The notes beneath the pieces were generated by a model. That model saw only the letters and a program-made list of their open reading frames with translations. It was not told where the DNA came from and did no database searches. The translations under genes and the position numbers were made by a program. From positions 3,527,501 through 3,591,500 of the forward strand of contig CM028922.1 in assembly GCA_016801845.1 (NCBI GenBank): a DNA stretch of 64,000 nt, in the 5' to 3' direction. Below are positions 23,609-38,600 of this stretch, in pieces. How positions within the stretch are numbered: the stretch's first letter is position 1; each line of letters begins with the position of its first letter. The DNA comes from Polydactylus sextarius. Taxonomy: Eukaryota; Chordata; Actinopteri; Polynemidae.

Positions 23609-26600
23609 GTAAGAAGAAAGATGACAAATTGGGCAGATGTTTCTGTCTAAAATGTTGCTGAGAGGGTTTCACAGTTATTCATAATCACGTGTTGCAATGA
23701 ATATATTTCCTCAAGTGATAATTAACTAATACAGAATTTGCCAGATTTTCGGGTTCCTGGTGTGTTGCTGTTGACAAACTGGATGCCGTTTTAAATGTTG
23801 TACATATGTTTCTGAAGCGACAGTTTTAGGTGTAGAGTTTATCACCCTCCTCTGACTTGCTGTTGCATTTGAGTTGGACCAGACAAGTGGCACATTTCAC
23901 AGCTCACTTGAACAGCCAGACTTCAGGCACATCCAGATACATCGCTGTGTCTACATCAAATTGGGGCTACAAGTTTTTCTGAGTTGTGTTTAGGTGAGGT
24001 GGTGATGAGAGCAGCATAAAGTTACAAAGAGCTGTGTTAATTATAGAGTTAAGACATTTTTAAAAAGAAAATTCTATTTATAAACACAGGCATTGATTTT
24101 TATATTTCTTATCTAAAATGTTTTTAATCATATTTTCTGTTCAGTGATTTTCCACTTTATATTCACTAACTTTTTTTGAATGAAACCAGTTTATTTTTGG
24201 TCATGCTGTCAACGTTGACCGGACTGTGAATTGTTACTTTTCTTTCGTGAGCTAAACTCATTCACAAACATTTGTGTGAACTCCTTTTAAGTCCAACAGA
24301 AATGCAGCAGAAATATTGTGAGTGTCTAACCAGCCATGACAAATGTAGGCTTATTCTTTTCTCAAACTAATTCAGTTGCCTTTAGAATTAGACAAACATG
24401 CCCAATGTGTGACGAGATCAAACAAAACCTTTCTAGGAAAATCTTGCCACTCGGCAGCCATATTGGTTACGCCCTTGGGCGGTTTATTTCAGGCAAACAA
24501 GACCTGGCTCCTCTCCAAATAACATGGAAAGTGAGTCACAACTTCATTTCTAGGACATGAAAACTACAGGTAGTCACTGATAGATACATAAAATAAATGG
24601 TGACAATTTGATGACATGAGGTAAAGTATTTTTCCTAATGATTAAACGTTGCTACGCATGTACATGCTGAGGCTTGTTGTGTCAGTGCAACAACACAATT
24701 GGCTGGATACATTTCCTATTTTGGCATAAAGTGCCGTGCAATCTCTATCTTTGGCATTACGGGCTATTCTATTCAGAATTCTTTTAGTAGGCTGTCTCCT
24801 CCCTTTTAATGTCTCTGGATCAAATAACACCTAATTTATTTTCTGTTAACAGGTGCGATGCCAACTCAGCCGCCCAAAATTGCTGCCTCTGTTCCATCTG
24901 CCCCAGCAGGGTTTGCAAACCTCGGTCTTACATCAGCCGCTGCTTTAACTCCTCCAGCTCCTGCTGCTTCGTCCTCGGCTGCACCGTTCAGCGTTGTTCC
25001 CCCAGCTCCAGTGTCGTCGTCATCATCCAGCTTCACGTTCTCAGTCCCAACTACCTGTGCCACCTCAGCCCCTCCGCCTATGACCCTGGTGGGATCCACA
25101 CCTTTTGGCTCAGTATCTTCAGGCTTCTCCTTTGCCTCCAAACCTCCCTCTGACACACCCTCAGCACTTTCAGCGTTTTCTTTCACCCCTTCCATCAAAC
25201 CATCAGCGGTGGCAACCCCAGCTCCAGCTGCAACTCCCCAAAGCCTCGCCACTGCCTCCCCACCTACGGTGAAACTGAATCTCAATGAGAGGTACTGGAC
25301 TGTAATATATTAAGATATTCAGACTAACACGTCACAGTTTTTATACATTCATACAAATATACACAAATCTGTTTGCTCTATCTGAAGGTTTTCAGCAGTG
25401 GAGCCCCCAGCTCCAGCCCCACAGTCTTTCTCCTTCAATTCTCCTCTCAAAACAGCTGTGTCCAATTCCAGTGGTTTGACTGCGCCTTCACTCGCAGCCT
25501 CTAAGCCACCAGCTGTGTTAAGTAAGAAAGTCTCACTTCACTTCCTTAACTGATATACAAGTCCATCATTCTTGTTATATTTCTCCTAATGAACAAATTA
25601 TTTCATTTTTAAGTGTTTGGAGATTCTAATTTGTGTTTTGTGTTTTGCTTCAGCCCCAGTGCGTCCAGTTCAAACCAGCACGCCGCCCACTGTAGTGCAG
25701 AAACCTACTCCTGCTGCCCAGGGCCGTGTACAGACTCCACAGGTCCTGTCTGTTTATTATGAAGGAATTCTTTTTTTCACATTAAGCAGATCTCCTTTAA
25801 TTGTTTTGTTGATACATTTCTGAAAAATACACAAAAAGACATATAGGGCACAGTGAAGACAGGGAGCCAACATCTGATTTATCAGAAACTTTTTTTATTG
25901 TCTTTTATGATTAAATCCCTTTTCATGCAGATTTCTAGGTTTATATTTTAATTAGATGAATATAAAACACTGCACTTACTGTGTATTTAGAATAGCTTTG
26001 CAGTGGATCTTGAATGAACTTCAGTCAGTGTTTAGACAGATTTTAAAAGGAGTCTATTGTGAGACTGACAGCAATTAAATGGAGGTTTTTTATTTTCTTT
26101 ATCACATATTGATGCAGGCAGCTGTAAATGTGAAGGCCATGGAGAAGCAACTGCAGCAAAAGAAAGACTCGGATCATATTATGGCTGGAATATTAGAGGA
26201 GGTGAGACACGTCAACCGGTGAACACAGATTTATTTTGTAAAAACAGTGAGAGCCTTGTGACCCACATCATATTAGGAGCTTGATTTGGCTTAGATAGAT
26301 GATGTTAATGTTTATGAATATACACTTAAGGTTTTTATTTAGTATTATAAGTATTACAAGTCAAGGTATTTTCTTGCTCTGGTGTTGTACCTTAATTCAG
26401 TTTATCACCATTTTGAAGTAGCTGCTGTAGTACATTGTTATGAACTTTGTATAAAAAGAAAATAAATGAAAAGCTGATGCAGCTTTGTCCTGGTTAATAG
26501 TTTAAGTCTTATAACTAAGCATGTTTCTGACTTGTCGTCAGATTGCTCACTTCCAGAAGGAGCTGGATGACCTCAAGGCAAGAAGCACAAGAGCTGATTT

Positions 26601-29600
26601 CAAGGTCGGCACCAATGAGGAGATGAGGGATTTGAGGAAGGAGTCAGAGGACCTTCATATTTTCACCCTGGAGATCAAGGAAACTACCGAGGTAAAACCC
26701 ATGGCTGACAAACTGAAACGTGTTCAGATATTGTTATGTTTTCCAGCCCATATGCATTCAGCAGTGGTTTAAGAAATGAGATATTAAAATTTTAAGTCTG
26801 GGCCTGTCGTGTCTGCATCTCATTAATGACCAAATGACTCCAAAGTGGTTGCATTCATTTGTACAATGTTTGTACATGTCCGTGCAAGCAAAACAAACAT
26901 CTGTGCTTCATTATTTCAGTTTATTTATCTGACGTGTAGTTCACATAACGTGAGATTTAATGAAACAAAAATGTTTGTTTTGTTTTCCACCTTGGAGTCA
27001 TTTGGACATTAATGTGTTGCCAAGGCCTGTGCTCCAAAGTATAATGGTCTAAAACCAACAAAAAGCAGCACAAATTTAGATTTTTGCCTGCAGAAACCAA
27101 TCAAAATGATTTTATTAATGTCTGATCATAAGGGATGATCTTCACAGAGGTCCAAGCTTTGAATAATCTGGTGCAGTTTTGTCTTTAACACTTATCTTAA
27201 TAATCAAAATATATTTGAATTTAATTTTCAGATTAGTCTGAAGGACTGGGCCCATTAAGTTTATATGATCAATTTGTGTTTATAGTCAATAAACCAGTGT
27301 AGTAATTTTCTGTATTGAGGCATTTCGTTCTTAGACATTTATCACTGCAGCCATCTGGACTTCCAGAGTCCCTTAGATCAACCAGTCATGTCACAAGCTC
27401 TTGATAAATGAATACACATGACAAAGTGAACATGGATAACTCTGTTTTTAATTATTCTAAGGTTGTCGCAAGCTATTGCGCTATTGACATACTTAAATAT
27501 TAGAAACACTGATGAATGTAGCCTGTTCTCTGCTCTTTTCTCCTTTTTAAACTTGGTTGTAAATTGCAGCAGTATATACAGACTTTTCTGACTTGTCAAA
27601 AGTAGTAAGCCTTTTTAATATTTTGGGTAAATTTGATTATGGACAATAATCTGACAGCTTTTTAGACTTTTTAATCTATTGTTTGTTTCTCGACTTGTTT
27701 GTATTGACACGATTAGACCGAGAGCTTTGTTTATAATCGCACTGTCATACATTTCCAGTTGTTCCATTGATTTAGTTTAAAGGTTGTGGTCTGTTTGTTG
27801 AGTTAAGCTTATTGTGGCCAGGTTGTCCTAACCCAACCTCTTTTTTTTTCCCAATTGTTAGTCTCTGCATGGGGACATTGGGACTCTGAAGACCACCTTG
27901 TTAGAAGGCTTTGCTGGTGCAGAAGAAGCTGTAGCCCAGAGTGAGCTGAGCAGAGACAGAAATTACAGACAGCTGTTGTACAAAAAACCTCTGGACCCAC
28001 GCAGCGAAGAACAGCTCAAGGTGAGACAGATGACTCAAATAATGTTTGCATGAGTGGATACCTAAAAAACATTATAAAGCCTTTAAATGTGTCACTTCAA
28101 ACTCACAGCAGTTTTTTGTCTGTTTTTATTTTATTTTTTAAATTTTATTCAGGAGATCCGTAGGCTGTACCAGTATGTTATGTTTGCTGTGGAAGATGTC
28201 AACGATGTGTTGGATGTGGAGTGGGAGAAACATCTGGAAAAGAAGAAGAAGCAGAAGTAAGGACATTAGAGCTACTGTCACTGCCACTGCAAATATAATA
28301 GTTATTTTTTATCATTTATCATGAAATAATTCTCCTCTTCACAGACACATGGTTGTGCCAGGACGCGAGGGTCTGTTCACCACACTGGCCAACAACCTTT
28401 ACATCATCAACCAGCAAAAGAACAGATTGGACCAGTTGGTTAAGGAGCTCACTTCACTGCGGCTCTACAACAAAGCAACCACGACAAATATAAACCACAA
28501 TAGTGCAACAGCAACGCCTGCTGGGTATGGGATGACGACTCAAACTCTGATTTGAGATTGGGGTTGAATCTTGGGAATCAGAAGCTCAAATAGTTTTGAA
28601 ATAATTTAAAGCGTAAATTCAACTTAGCAAATGTTTTAATAACTCTAGGGCTGCATGACAAAACACAAAAACACTAACACGCCATAATAATATATAATAA
28701 TAATAATAATGATATGCAATATTTTTTACATCACACTTACCTGAAATTTCAAGTGAAGTTTCATTAAAAAGTAAAAGATTAAGTGAGTGAAATACAGTTT
28801 TGAGAAAACATTTTTAAGTAACAAAGGATGATTTCTTTTTCTCCAGAAAAATCACCAAATCCTGGTGATTTTTTTGTTTTCAATCCAAGAGCATGTGAGC
28901 AGATTGGAGCAGAGAGAATTTCCCCTCCTCGTTCACAGAGTGATCTGTTCTCTCCCCTGCTCCACTCACGGCCGCTCCAGGCTGCTCCGCTCAATATCTC
29001 TCCCCGTTTAACACAGATTTTCACTCCAGTCGCTAACAGCTCAATCAAAAAAAGCTGTCGGATTACTTTTCCTTCCCAGGCTACTCTACTTGAACAACAC
29101 TGAACGGCATAATAGCTAACAAGATAATCATCATGGTTCATTGCACTAATTCCTTACAGAGTGGTAGTCTTCACAGCAAAGCAGTATATTCTATTACATG
29201 TATCAGTTCAGTGCAAATAGCTCTTGGGAATCGACTTGTTTGCAACTTAAAACACCTTGTTTCTGTATTTTATGACAGATTGGAAAGGGAGCTTGAGAGT
29301 TTAAGGGATGCTCTCCTGAAAGCCCGACTGGACACTACACCTCCCAAGACTAAATCTAAATCTCCAGGTATCACACTGTCCATGTTTTAAAGACTAGCAC
29401 TTTTTAAGAAATGTAATGTAAATTTAAAAGTACTAATTATTGACGTTTTACTTCCATTAGTCAAGATCTCACCAGCAAAACAGTCCCAGCTCCGTAACTT
29501 CCTGTCAAAGGGACAGATGCCTCCTGTTTACTCAACAGCACCAGGTACTTGTCTTTTTTACTCATTAATTTAACTCATTTAACAATTTTAATGTTAATAT

Positions 29601-32600
29601 CCAATGATGGAAATCTTAATTGATCTTTATATTGATGGTACAGAAGGATAATATGACTGCTTATTTAGACATTATTCATCTATTCTCTTCCAGCCAACCT
29701 GTCACGCTCAGCCTTTCTGTCACCTAAATACTACGAGGACTTGGATGATGTGAGCTCTACCTCCTCCTTGTCCCAGTCTTTGGACCCCCACCCAGCTCAC
29801 TTAGAGCTAGAGGAGGAGGAGTTACAGCCAGAACCACTTCCCTTGCCTGTTATACCCCCAGCATTGACCACCGCCCGCCACCAGACAGTCGTGAGGACCC
29901 CCTCTATTCAGCCAGGCTTTGGAGCCATCCAGTCTACCCCTTTAACCAAAATTCACTCTGTACAGGGTATTGGTTTTGGACTCAGCCCTATTGCCAGCCC
30001 TGGTAAGTAATTTATACCATCTGTTGCTGTTGCAACTATTCAACATGATCACGAATGCCACATTTTATAAATATTGCTCTTTCTGTTGATATTTTAGTTC
30101 CAAGCAATAAGATCAACCTCAGTGGGGCTGATAGCACTGCCCTTGCCACAAAGACAGTAAAACACGGAGCGCCACCAATTGAGAAAACCGTACCTGTGAC
30201 CATCTCTGCCCAGCAGGCTGCTGCCACCGCTGCACTGCGAAGGCAGATGGCCAATCAGAAGCCAGGTAAGAAACTCACCTGCCTTTGATAGAAATGAAAA
30301 CAGTGGTTGATTTATGATTTTTAAATGATAACTAACTTTTGATAACACTACTAGAAGCTGTTTGTTTAATATTGTCTTGCCATACCCTCTTTAATTCACC
30401 AGGGGGAGACACAGACTTACAGAACAAATCATGTGCTGCTGACAGCTTCACGTCTTAGTTCAGTTCCTCATCACATCTAAGAATCACCTAGTTAATTGAA
30501 ACCCTCAGTCATTTAGTTGCATCTAACCAGTCCTCTTTTTTCAGTGTAATACTTATATACATGTATTTGTGTGTCTTCTAGCTGTCGTCAGTACGTCTTT
30601 GACAGAATCCACCCTGAAGAACGTGCCTCAGGTGGTCAATGTCCAGGAGCTCAAGGACAAAGGGCCTCCTATGCCAGTCTCCAATATCATCAGGTAAATC
30701 TAAGAAACGATGCAGATGTTTAAAAACATGTGGTGTCATGTTCATAGGTTTCATTTGATTTTCTTTAATGTACCAGTTTACCGAAACATAATTATAGTGA
30801 CTAATGATCCACAGTATCCACAACATTGGTTAACAAATAACATAACAATCTGTTTTTAAAATTCCACCCCGATAATGTTCGCAATGGCTGCATTTCATGG
30901 TCTGGATGCACCTCCTAGTGGCAATGATTTCACTAAACCTACTGCATTTTATGCACAGACACTTTATCAGCTTCTGTAAAGCTGCAAAGACTCATTTTGA
31001 CAAACTCTTAGGTAAACACCACTGTTTGGTTTTGGGTTGTTGATTAAATGTAAACAATTTCACAATATTTGTTGTCTGTAGGCATTCAGTGATGACACAT
31101 TTTAGATATTTGCCTCCAAGTCATTGTCAGCAGATGAAAGATGATTCTTCTTAAACGTGCAGGTGTATTTCAGAGTGAACATGTACACATCAATAAGCTG
31201 AGTTTGTACCTATGAGGATATGTTTAACTGGTAGTATTACTTAGTTTACTCTGTTTTTTGCAATTTCCCATTTTATGCATTTTGGTATCACAATGATAAA
31301 GAACCATATAATCGGTCTGTCTTCATATTATCTATTTCTGTGGTTATATTAAGGATGTTGTATAATATTAAAGGCTTTAAATCATGCCTGTATCCACTTG
31401 GATCTATTTCCAATACAGTGAGTAGACACTCTGTCAGTACTAGTCCTCAAGGGATCCAGTATTTACTTTGACTGTGTCTCCTTAGCATAGATTTATTAGG
31501 GCAAAGACTCCAGCAGTTCTTACTCGATGCACATGATGAGTAGATGCCAGAAGTCTTCGAATATGTCATACATCTTCATCCCAGCTCCATATTCTTACTT
31601 TCTTTATCATTATTTGAATTTAGTCTATTGCTTTTTTTCTTGTTGTAGCTTGTTTTCAATTTTCAGTTCAAATCATTTCAGTAGAATGACGCCAAAACAA
31701 AACAATGAGTTTACACTCTATGTCCCTTGCACAATCGTCAGTTTTTTATACCGTTATCCTCCCCACTTCCCTTTCTTCATATTTTTCATTTGACACTATT
31801 CACTACATGATTCATACATTCATATTTTGGCCCCTTGCTGTCTCATGTACCTTACTATTTCTGCCTCACTGGGCTGTGCTCCAGTTTTGTGTTTGATATT
31901 TCATCAGGCCATCCCTCTTCAGGGCTTTAAGCCTGCTCACAATAACAAATAAGCAGAGTAAGGCACCGTGAGAGTAAGGTGATTATGAAAGTGTGTTTTC
32001 CTCATTCCTGCGCTGAACTCTTCCTCTCTCAAACACTAACAGTTCAAACAATATTTAGAGCTAATACTTATATGTTGCTTGCGTATATTTCATTTTTTGG
32101 TTCATTTGTACATAAAAACAAAATTTGGTGGAGCCCAAGGTTTTTGTTTTCCATGTATGGGATTGGACACATTTTATTAAACATGAGCCTCATCTTATTG
32201 TAAAGCTTAGGTGAACATTTTCTCTTCTCTCTCTCAGCTCATCAGTACCAGATTCAACAGCTCAAGTCTTTGCAACAGTTGCTTCTAACCAGGCTAAGCG
32301 AGTAAGTATTCACCATCATCGCTCATCTTTTCACAAACTCATGTCTGGCTGTATTATTTACCCTAACTAACTTCAAAACATCTCTTCATTCCTTCAAAAC
32401 AAATTAATTGGTCAAAAGAAATCTATTGAGTGTTGGTGTAAGGTCATGCCAAGAAGAGGAAAAAAAAACAAAACAAATTCTCTGCATATTTTTATCCAAT
32501 CTACTAAATCAAGCAACACCAGTGTTAATGTATTCCTCAACCCCTCAACCTTGAACGCACAAAAATTCACAGATTGGTGACAATTTTGCACGTGAATACT

Positions 32601-35600
32601 GACCATTTACTGCATGAGCGAGAAAAGTCCCAGTTCCCTCCCATGTCAGTGTTACAAATTGCAACTGGGTGACAGGGGAACTCCTTGCACAAATTCTCAA
32701 ACTTGTTTGGGCTGAAGTTCAGTTTGATGGGAATGACACAAGAAAAAATGCTCCATGTTTTTAGAATTAAGCTGTAATACTTAATTCGTGTTTAAAACTA
32801 TCTCTTCAGAATCCAGGTATCCAGAAAGTGTCCGCTGAAAGTACAACCACTCCACAAACAGGCTTCATGTTTGGTAAGCACCAACTGATGTTGTTAATGT
32901 GTAAAATATGATGTCTGTTTCCTCTTACTGATTGCTCAGATTTAGTCTGACTTCATAAAACTGTGTCCTTCAGGTCAATCATCTAAAGCTGATGTTTCCG
33001 TTGCTCCTGCCAGCTCAGCAGAACAAAGCACCAACAACAAAGGTTTCTCCTTCACTTCAGGGTGAGTGTCAGTAAATGTCAATTAAAGAACTTATTTGAA
33101 ATATAAAGATTACTTAATATTATTTTATATATGAATATTCATGATTGTGTTTATCATACTGACACAGCACAACAAGATCATCTTTTGTTCATGAATCACA
33201 GTTCCTCTTTTAGCCAGAAACTGTACAATTTTCCAATAAAGTGTGATTTAGAGCAACTAGATAACCAAATTCTATCAGATAAAACTGCTCTGAAATGTTC
33301 ACTTGACTAGTCATTGTAGCCACTGGAGCAATTTCATTGTTGATATATTACAAAACAGTGGAGCTCAGGTGTAATTAACTGATTTCTCCCTTTTCAACCC
33401 TGCCTTCTAATTTAACTACATGGGTGAGCAAGGTGATTAGTTCTGTGCAGCCCTGTGTTGATGTGATTCTCCACAAATTTTGTCAAATCCTTCTCAAAAC
33501 AAAACACTGAAATATGCCCCATCACAGAAGCCATATATACTCTCGCTGTTGTTTCATTGTGATGTAATTGGTTTCTTTTGCAGGTCCGCTGGGTTCTCCT
33601 TTGGTTCAGTTACACAAGGAGCTGCAAAGGATGTGAATAAATTTTCTTTTGGAAATGGCAAGTTGACGTTTGGCCAAGCTGGAGAGGAGGCATTTTCCCT
33701 CACCCCAAAGTCTGCCTCCCCTGCTTTAGGTACTGTGTCTCCTGCCCCTGGAGAAGCAGCCAAACCCCCCTCTACCACATCTGCCCTCAGGACGGAGCCA
33801 CAACCCCCTAAGACAATCGGAGGAGAGACTCTTGGCAGTTTCATTGGGCTTCGTGTCGGCCAAGGAGAAGAAGCTAAAGATGCCTCCACCAAGGCTACAC
33901 CCACGTCTTTTACTTTTGGGGATGCTGGACTAGGTATGAGCAAGGGAACAGCACAGTTTGCCTTTGGCTCAGTGCTCAAAAAGGCTCCAGAAGAATCTAC
34001 GGGAGCAGACTTGACTAAGGCGGCAACGTCAGGCAGTTTGTTCAAGCCTCCTGAATCAAACACAAACCCAGCCTTCTCTGTTCCCCCGTCTGGATCCACT
34101 GGCTCTTCTTTACCAGTGTCTTTCAGTAGTCTTCTTACAGCACCTCCAGATTCATCAGAGGAGTCGAAACCTCCCTTACAACCTTCAGAACCCACCCCAC
34201 CCCCAGAAAAAGAGCCTGCTGTCCAAAGCACCACCCCCCCTGTCGTCCCTGAGGCTTCAGGTGATGCAGCCACTACAGAAACACCAGCTGCCAAACCAAC
34301 ACCAGCAGTACCGACACCTGCACCTCCTGCTGCCACAGCTGCCCCAACCCCAGACCCACCTGCCTCCATCACCGCACCAACTGAAGCCGCCCCTCCAGCA
34401 CCAGTGACCGCTGCTCCCGCAGTAGAAGCCACTGTTGACACCACCACCGCTGCCACCACTGCTCCTGTACCAACTGCAGCTGCCGCTGCTGCCACCCCTG
34501 CTGTGGCACCTGTAGCTCCAGCAGCATTTCAGGTTCCCAACTCTGACAAACCAGGTTCCATATTTACCCAGCCTGCTCCTACAACAACAACAACGACAAC
34601 AACAGAGAACTCCCTTGGTGTCACACCAATTATAAACACAGTTGCCAGTGCAGCCACCACCTCTACGCCTACTGTTGTTAACAGTGCAACAACTACTGCT
34701 ACAAGCACCGTGTTTGGACAACCTGCAGCTCCTCCAGCTTCCTCTGCGCCTTCAGCTCCAGCAATCACAGGGTTTGGCTCATCTGGGTTTGGATCAACAA
34801 CTGGAACTGGTTTTGGCAAATCTGTATTCGGTCAGGTGAGTGGCTTTGGCCAGCCTGCCAACAACACTGGAACATCCAGTGGCTTTTCTTTTAGTCAGCC
34901 AGCATTTGGAACAAATTCTGGTAGCGGTGCGACTACTGGCGGAGGTGGTCTTTTTGGTGCTTCTACTGCGAGCAATGCAAGTTCCTTTTCCTTCGGCACG
35001 AGCAGTGCCAACACAGCCAGCAGCACTGGCTCGGGCCTGTTTGGACAAAGCACGGGCCCAGCTTTTGGCCAGAGCTCTGGATTTGGACAAGGGTCTGTGT
35101 TTGGTAGTAACACCACCACATCATCATCCTCAGGATTCAGCTTCGGGCAGCCCTCAGGTGATTATTATTATTCTGAATTTCTATGAGTAAAAAAAAACCT
35201 GAACAGATTTGTACTTTTGTGACGCAAAGCTTTATCGTTTTATCCACCTTGTTTTGCTTTCCTTTGTCTATGTTGACAAACTCTCTTTTCTCTCTTTTTG
35301 TTATTTGGGCTAAATCAAAATAGTTTTTTTTGTCATTCTCACAAAGTTGTTTTTCTTTTGTGTGTTATGGCATATGGAAATCAACGCTGCATCTTCAGTT
35401 CACAAAATTCAATCTTGTGACTATTTATAAATTAGAAAAATGACACCTTCAGCCTTTCAAAAATAATAGAGTATACAGGGTTCGCAATTTCAAACCATCC
35501 ACCCATAAAAGAAATAACTGTCAGCCAGAAACAAAGTGATGTTATATTTGGTAATCAGACCTATACAGCTACAACTGGTAACGTTACATCTGACGATGGT

Positions 35601-38600
35601 GACACTAACAATGTCTGACAGCCTCTGAATTAAATTATTATATCCGTAAGGGCAGTGGGCAATGAGGGAGGCTGTGTTGAAATATCAACTCACTGGGCTC
35701 ACCTGCACATATTTGAAGTCAAATGTTACTCTCGACATCCTGTTTTGGCGTCGGTATCCTGCCAACTCGAGTGTGTTGGAGGTGTGGCAGTGGCTGTGTG
35801 ATTTGGGGCGTTGGTGGGGACGTCTGAGTAATCAGGGTGGAATGAGGGGAATCGACTTCCCAAAGATTCTCTGAATTCCCAGTGCAGTACGGGAATGTCT
35901 GTGTCTGACAGCTGATGTGAGTGTATCAGCTCAGCAGTTACACACACACACCCTAATGACAGAGTCTGGGTGGGGGTTGGTGGGGGGGCCCACATTTCCA
36001 GCACCAGGTCTTTTTGTTTTATGACACTGGGGAAATAAAAGGAAGCTGTGTTGTATAATGTTGATTAGAGATTGTTTGTGGCATCACCATCTACACAAAG
36101 TCTACTGATAATATCTGAGTCTTGACTATTTTTCTTTTAATAACAGGTTTTGGTTGCTCTTCTGCCACTCCAGTATTTGGCCAACAGCCCAGCAGTGGGA
36201 GTGTGTTTGGACAGGTATCTGTTGTTTGGTTTTTTGTTTAATGGATAACCTTTACATTATTGTTTTAATATTCAAAATATTACCTACTCTGGAGACATTG
36301 GATGACTAGCAATTCCTCTCATCAGCAGCCATCATCAGGTGGGAGCCTGTTTGGTTCAAGTTCAGCCAACACAGCGGGCTCATCGTCTGGCGGAGGATTC
36401 TTCAGCGGCCTCGGAGGAAAACCAACAGAGGAGGCTGCCAACAAGAACCCATTCGGTGCCGCTGGCTCCACTGGAGGGTTTGGTCAGCCTGCTCAGACAG
36501 GTAGGTTAACACCACCCATTAAAAGTGTTAGTTTATGGGTACAGTGTTCCCACTTATCTGTATCATCTTGTAAACTGAATGGGAAAACATTAGGAAATGA
36601 ACATCTATCTGCCCATTTCTCCTTCAGGCAGCAACAGCCTGTTTGGTAACAGTGGTGCCAAGACCTTTGGCTTCGGACAGTCGTCCTTTGGTGAGCAGAA
36701 ACCTGCAGGGACCTTCAGCACTGGAGGAGGGAGTGTCGCATCCCAGGGCTTTGGCTCTTTCTCTTCTCCAACAAAACCAGGTACAACTTTGTTTCTTTGT
36801 TTTTATTTTTTTTTTCCAGTCCTTCCTATACATTGTTGAAACACTCTTCTAAATCATTGCTTACTTGTACTTTGCAGTTAACATTTTATCAGCTACATTA
36901 TACTGCTGAGCTGTTCCTACTTAATTAGTGGGACTCATTCATTCACGCAGATAAGGGCATGTTTTTGTGATATTAGATGTTCTTTGTTCTGTCACATTTA
37001 TTCAGGGTCTGGCTCAGGGGACATGGTTTAGTGGTGTTCATTGATAGCGGGGTGGCATCTTTTTTTTTTTTTTTTTTTTTTCGGTGTCCCCATCTCCTCA
37101 CCCCAGTAGAGCAGAAAGTAAGGTAGTCAGATGCTCCGTCATTACTTGCCAGGATACTGCTGATTCAATGTTACTTCTCAGAAATGCTAAGTCACAGTGC
37201 AGTGAATCAAATTCGTGATATATTTATTTAATCATCAGTTGGTCATTTTAAACACAAAAGCTTAAGATCATCAAAACTCTCTTAATACCACCATTTCTGT
37301 CCGTGTCTGCTTCTTGAAGCAATAATATCGTGTGTGGTTACAAAATAAATCCCTCATCTGTTTCTTGTAAGAACTGAGAACATGTGAAGAACATGTGTTT
37401 TGTAACCATAATAATAAAAACCTGTCTATTGTGCTCTAGAGCTTAAGTTTAAGGAAGAAGAATTAGTATAAACACGACTCAAAAAGATTATTTGGTTTTC
37501 AAGATATAAATTGCGCTTGTTCTTTCATTTTTTTATTTTTATGTTTTAAATAATAAACAGGAGCAGTCGTCCAAGCTATCCCTCCACTCCACTGGGATAT
37601 TGGTACCATTCAGCACACTAATGCCCTATCACTGGCCCACGCACAGGGAATGTAATCTTGTTACATTAGCTCAATCAATTATTTACTGGAGCATGCTGGT
37701 AGCCGGGCTGTAATTTCAGTACGCCCTTTCTCCTCTACCTCTTCTACCTCTGAGGCTCCGAGTTGGTGTGAAGTATTCATGCTGTCATTAAGCTGTCACA
37801 GTGTGCTGTTCCAAAACAGTAATGTTGTGTACAAAAGACACAGAATAGTAACTGTATTCAATCTTAGAGGAGGTGTAGTGTGGAAAATGTTTGAACTTTT
37901 TTAGATATTATGACACAAATGCTCATTTTTTTTATAAACCTGGTAACTTATTAGCGTGTATTATCAGGCTCAGAATATATGTGTGTGAGCATAACTCTTT
38001 ACCCTGATATGTTTCTCTGTCTGTTGCCCAGAAGGTTTCCCTGCGAAGAAAAACACCCTTGACATAGATGAAATATCTTATGTAAATTAGCTAAATCCAC
38101 AAAACAGCATCATGACTCACCTTCTTTTTTTTTTTTTTAAGCTGGGCCACTACACTGATGCCAGCTGTATGAATGTAAATGACTGAGGGAAGCAGTGAGT
38201 GAACGAGTGGATGGAGAGACAGATAGTTAGTTATATCTACACCACTGGTCGGCTGGTTGCATGATGACGAGTCCCTCCTTCCTGATTGGCCGTAGCATTT
38301 TCCAGCCGCATTGGCGCAAGTGACTACTATGTCATTAGGGAGACAGTGTTGCCAGCTTAGCGCCTTTGTCAGCGGATTTACTGACTATTCAGACCCTTTT
38401 AGTGACTTTTTTTTTCGTCCAAAAAGCACCTAGCAACAAATCTAGCGACTTTTTGGACAAGGCTTAGCTTCTTTCCATAGAAGAGAGTGGCCAGTATTAC
38501 CCCGTTAGTGTGAAGTAAGACCTCTCTGTGCCTCTCGTTCAGTTCGCCGCATGGCAGCTGATTGACGTGAATGAGCCTCTGACTTTCTCTGCGGGTGATT

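Noticed and set aside
33554..34721. Long antisense frames opposite nup214 exon 28
   Set aside because: They are Ala/Val/Gly- or Cys/Ser/Gly-rich shadows of the repetitive FG/Pro/Thr exon, without independent splice or family evidence.
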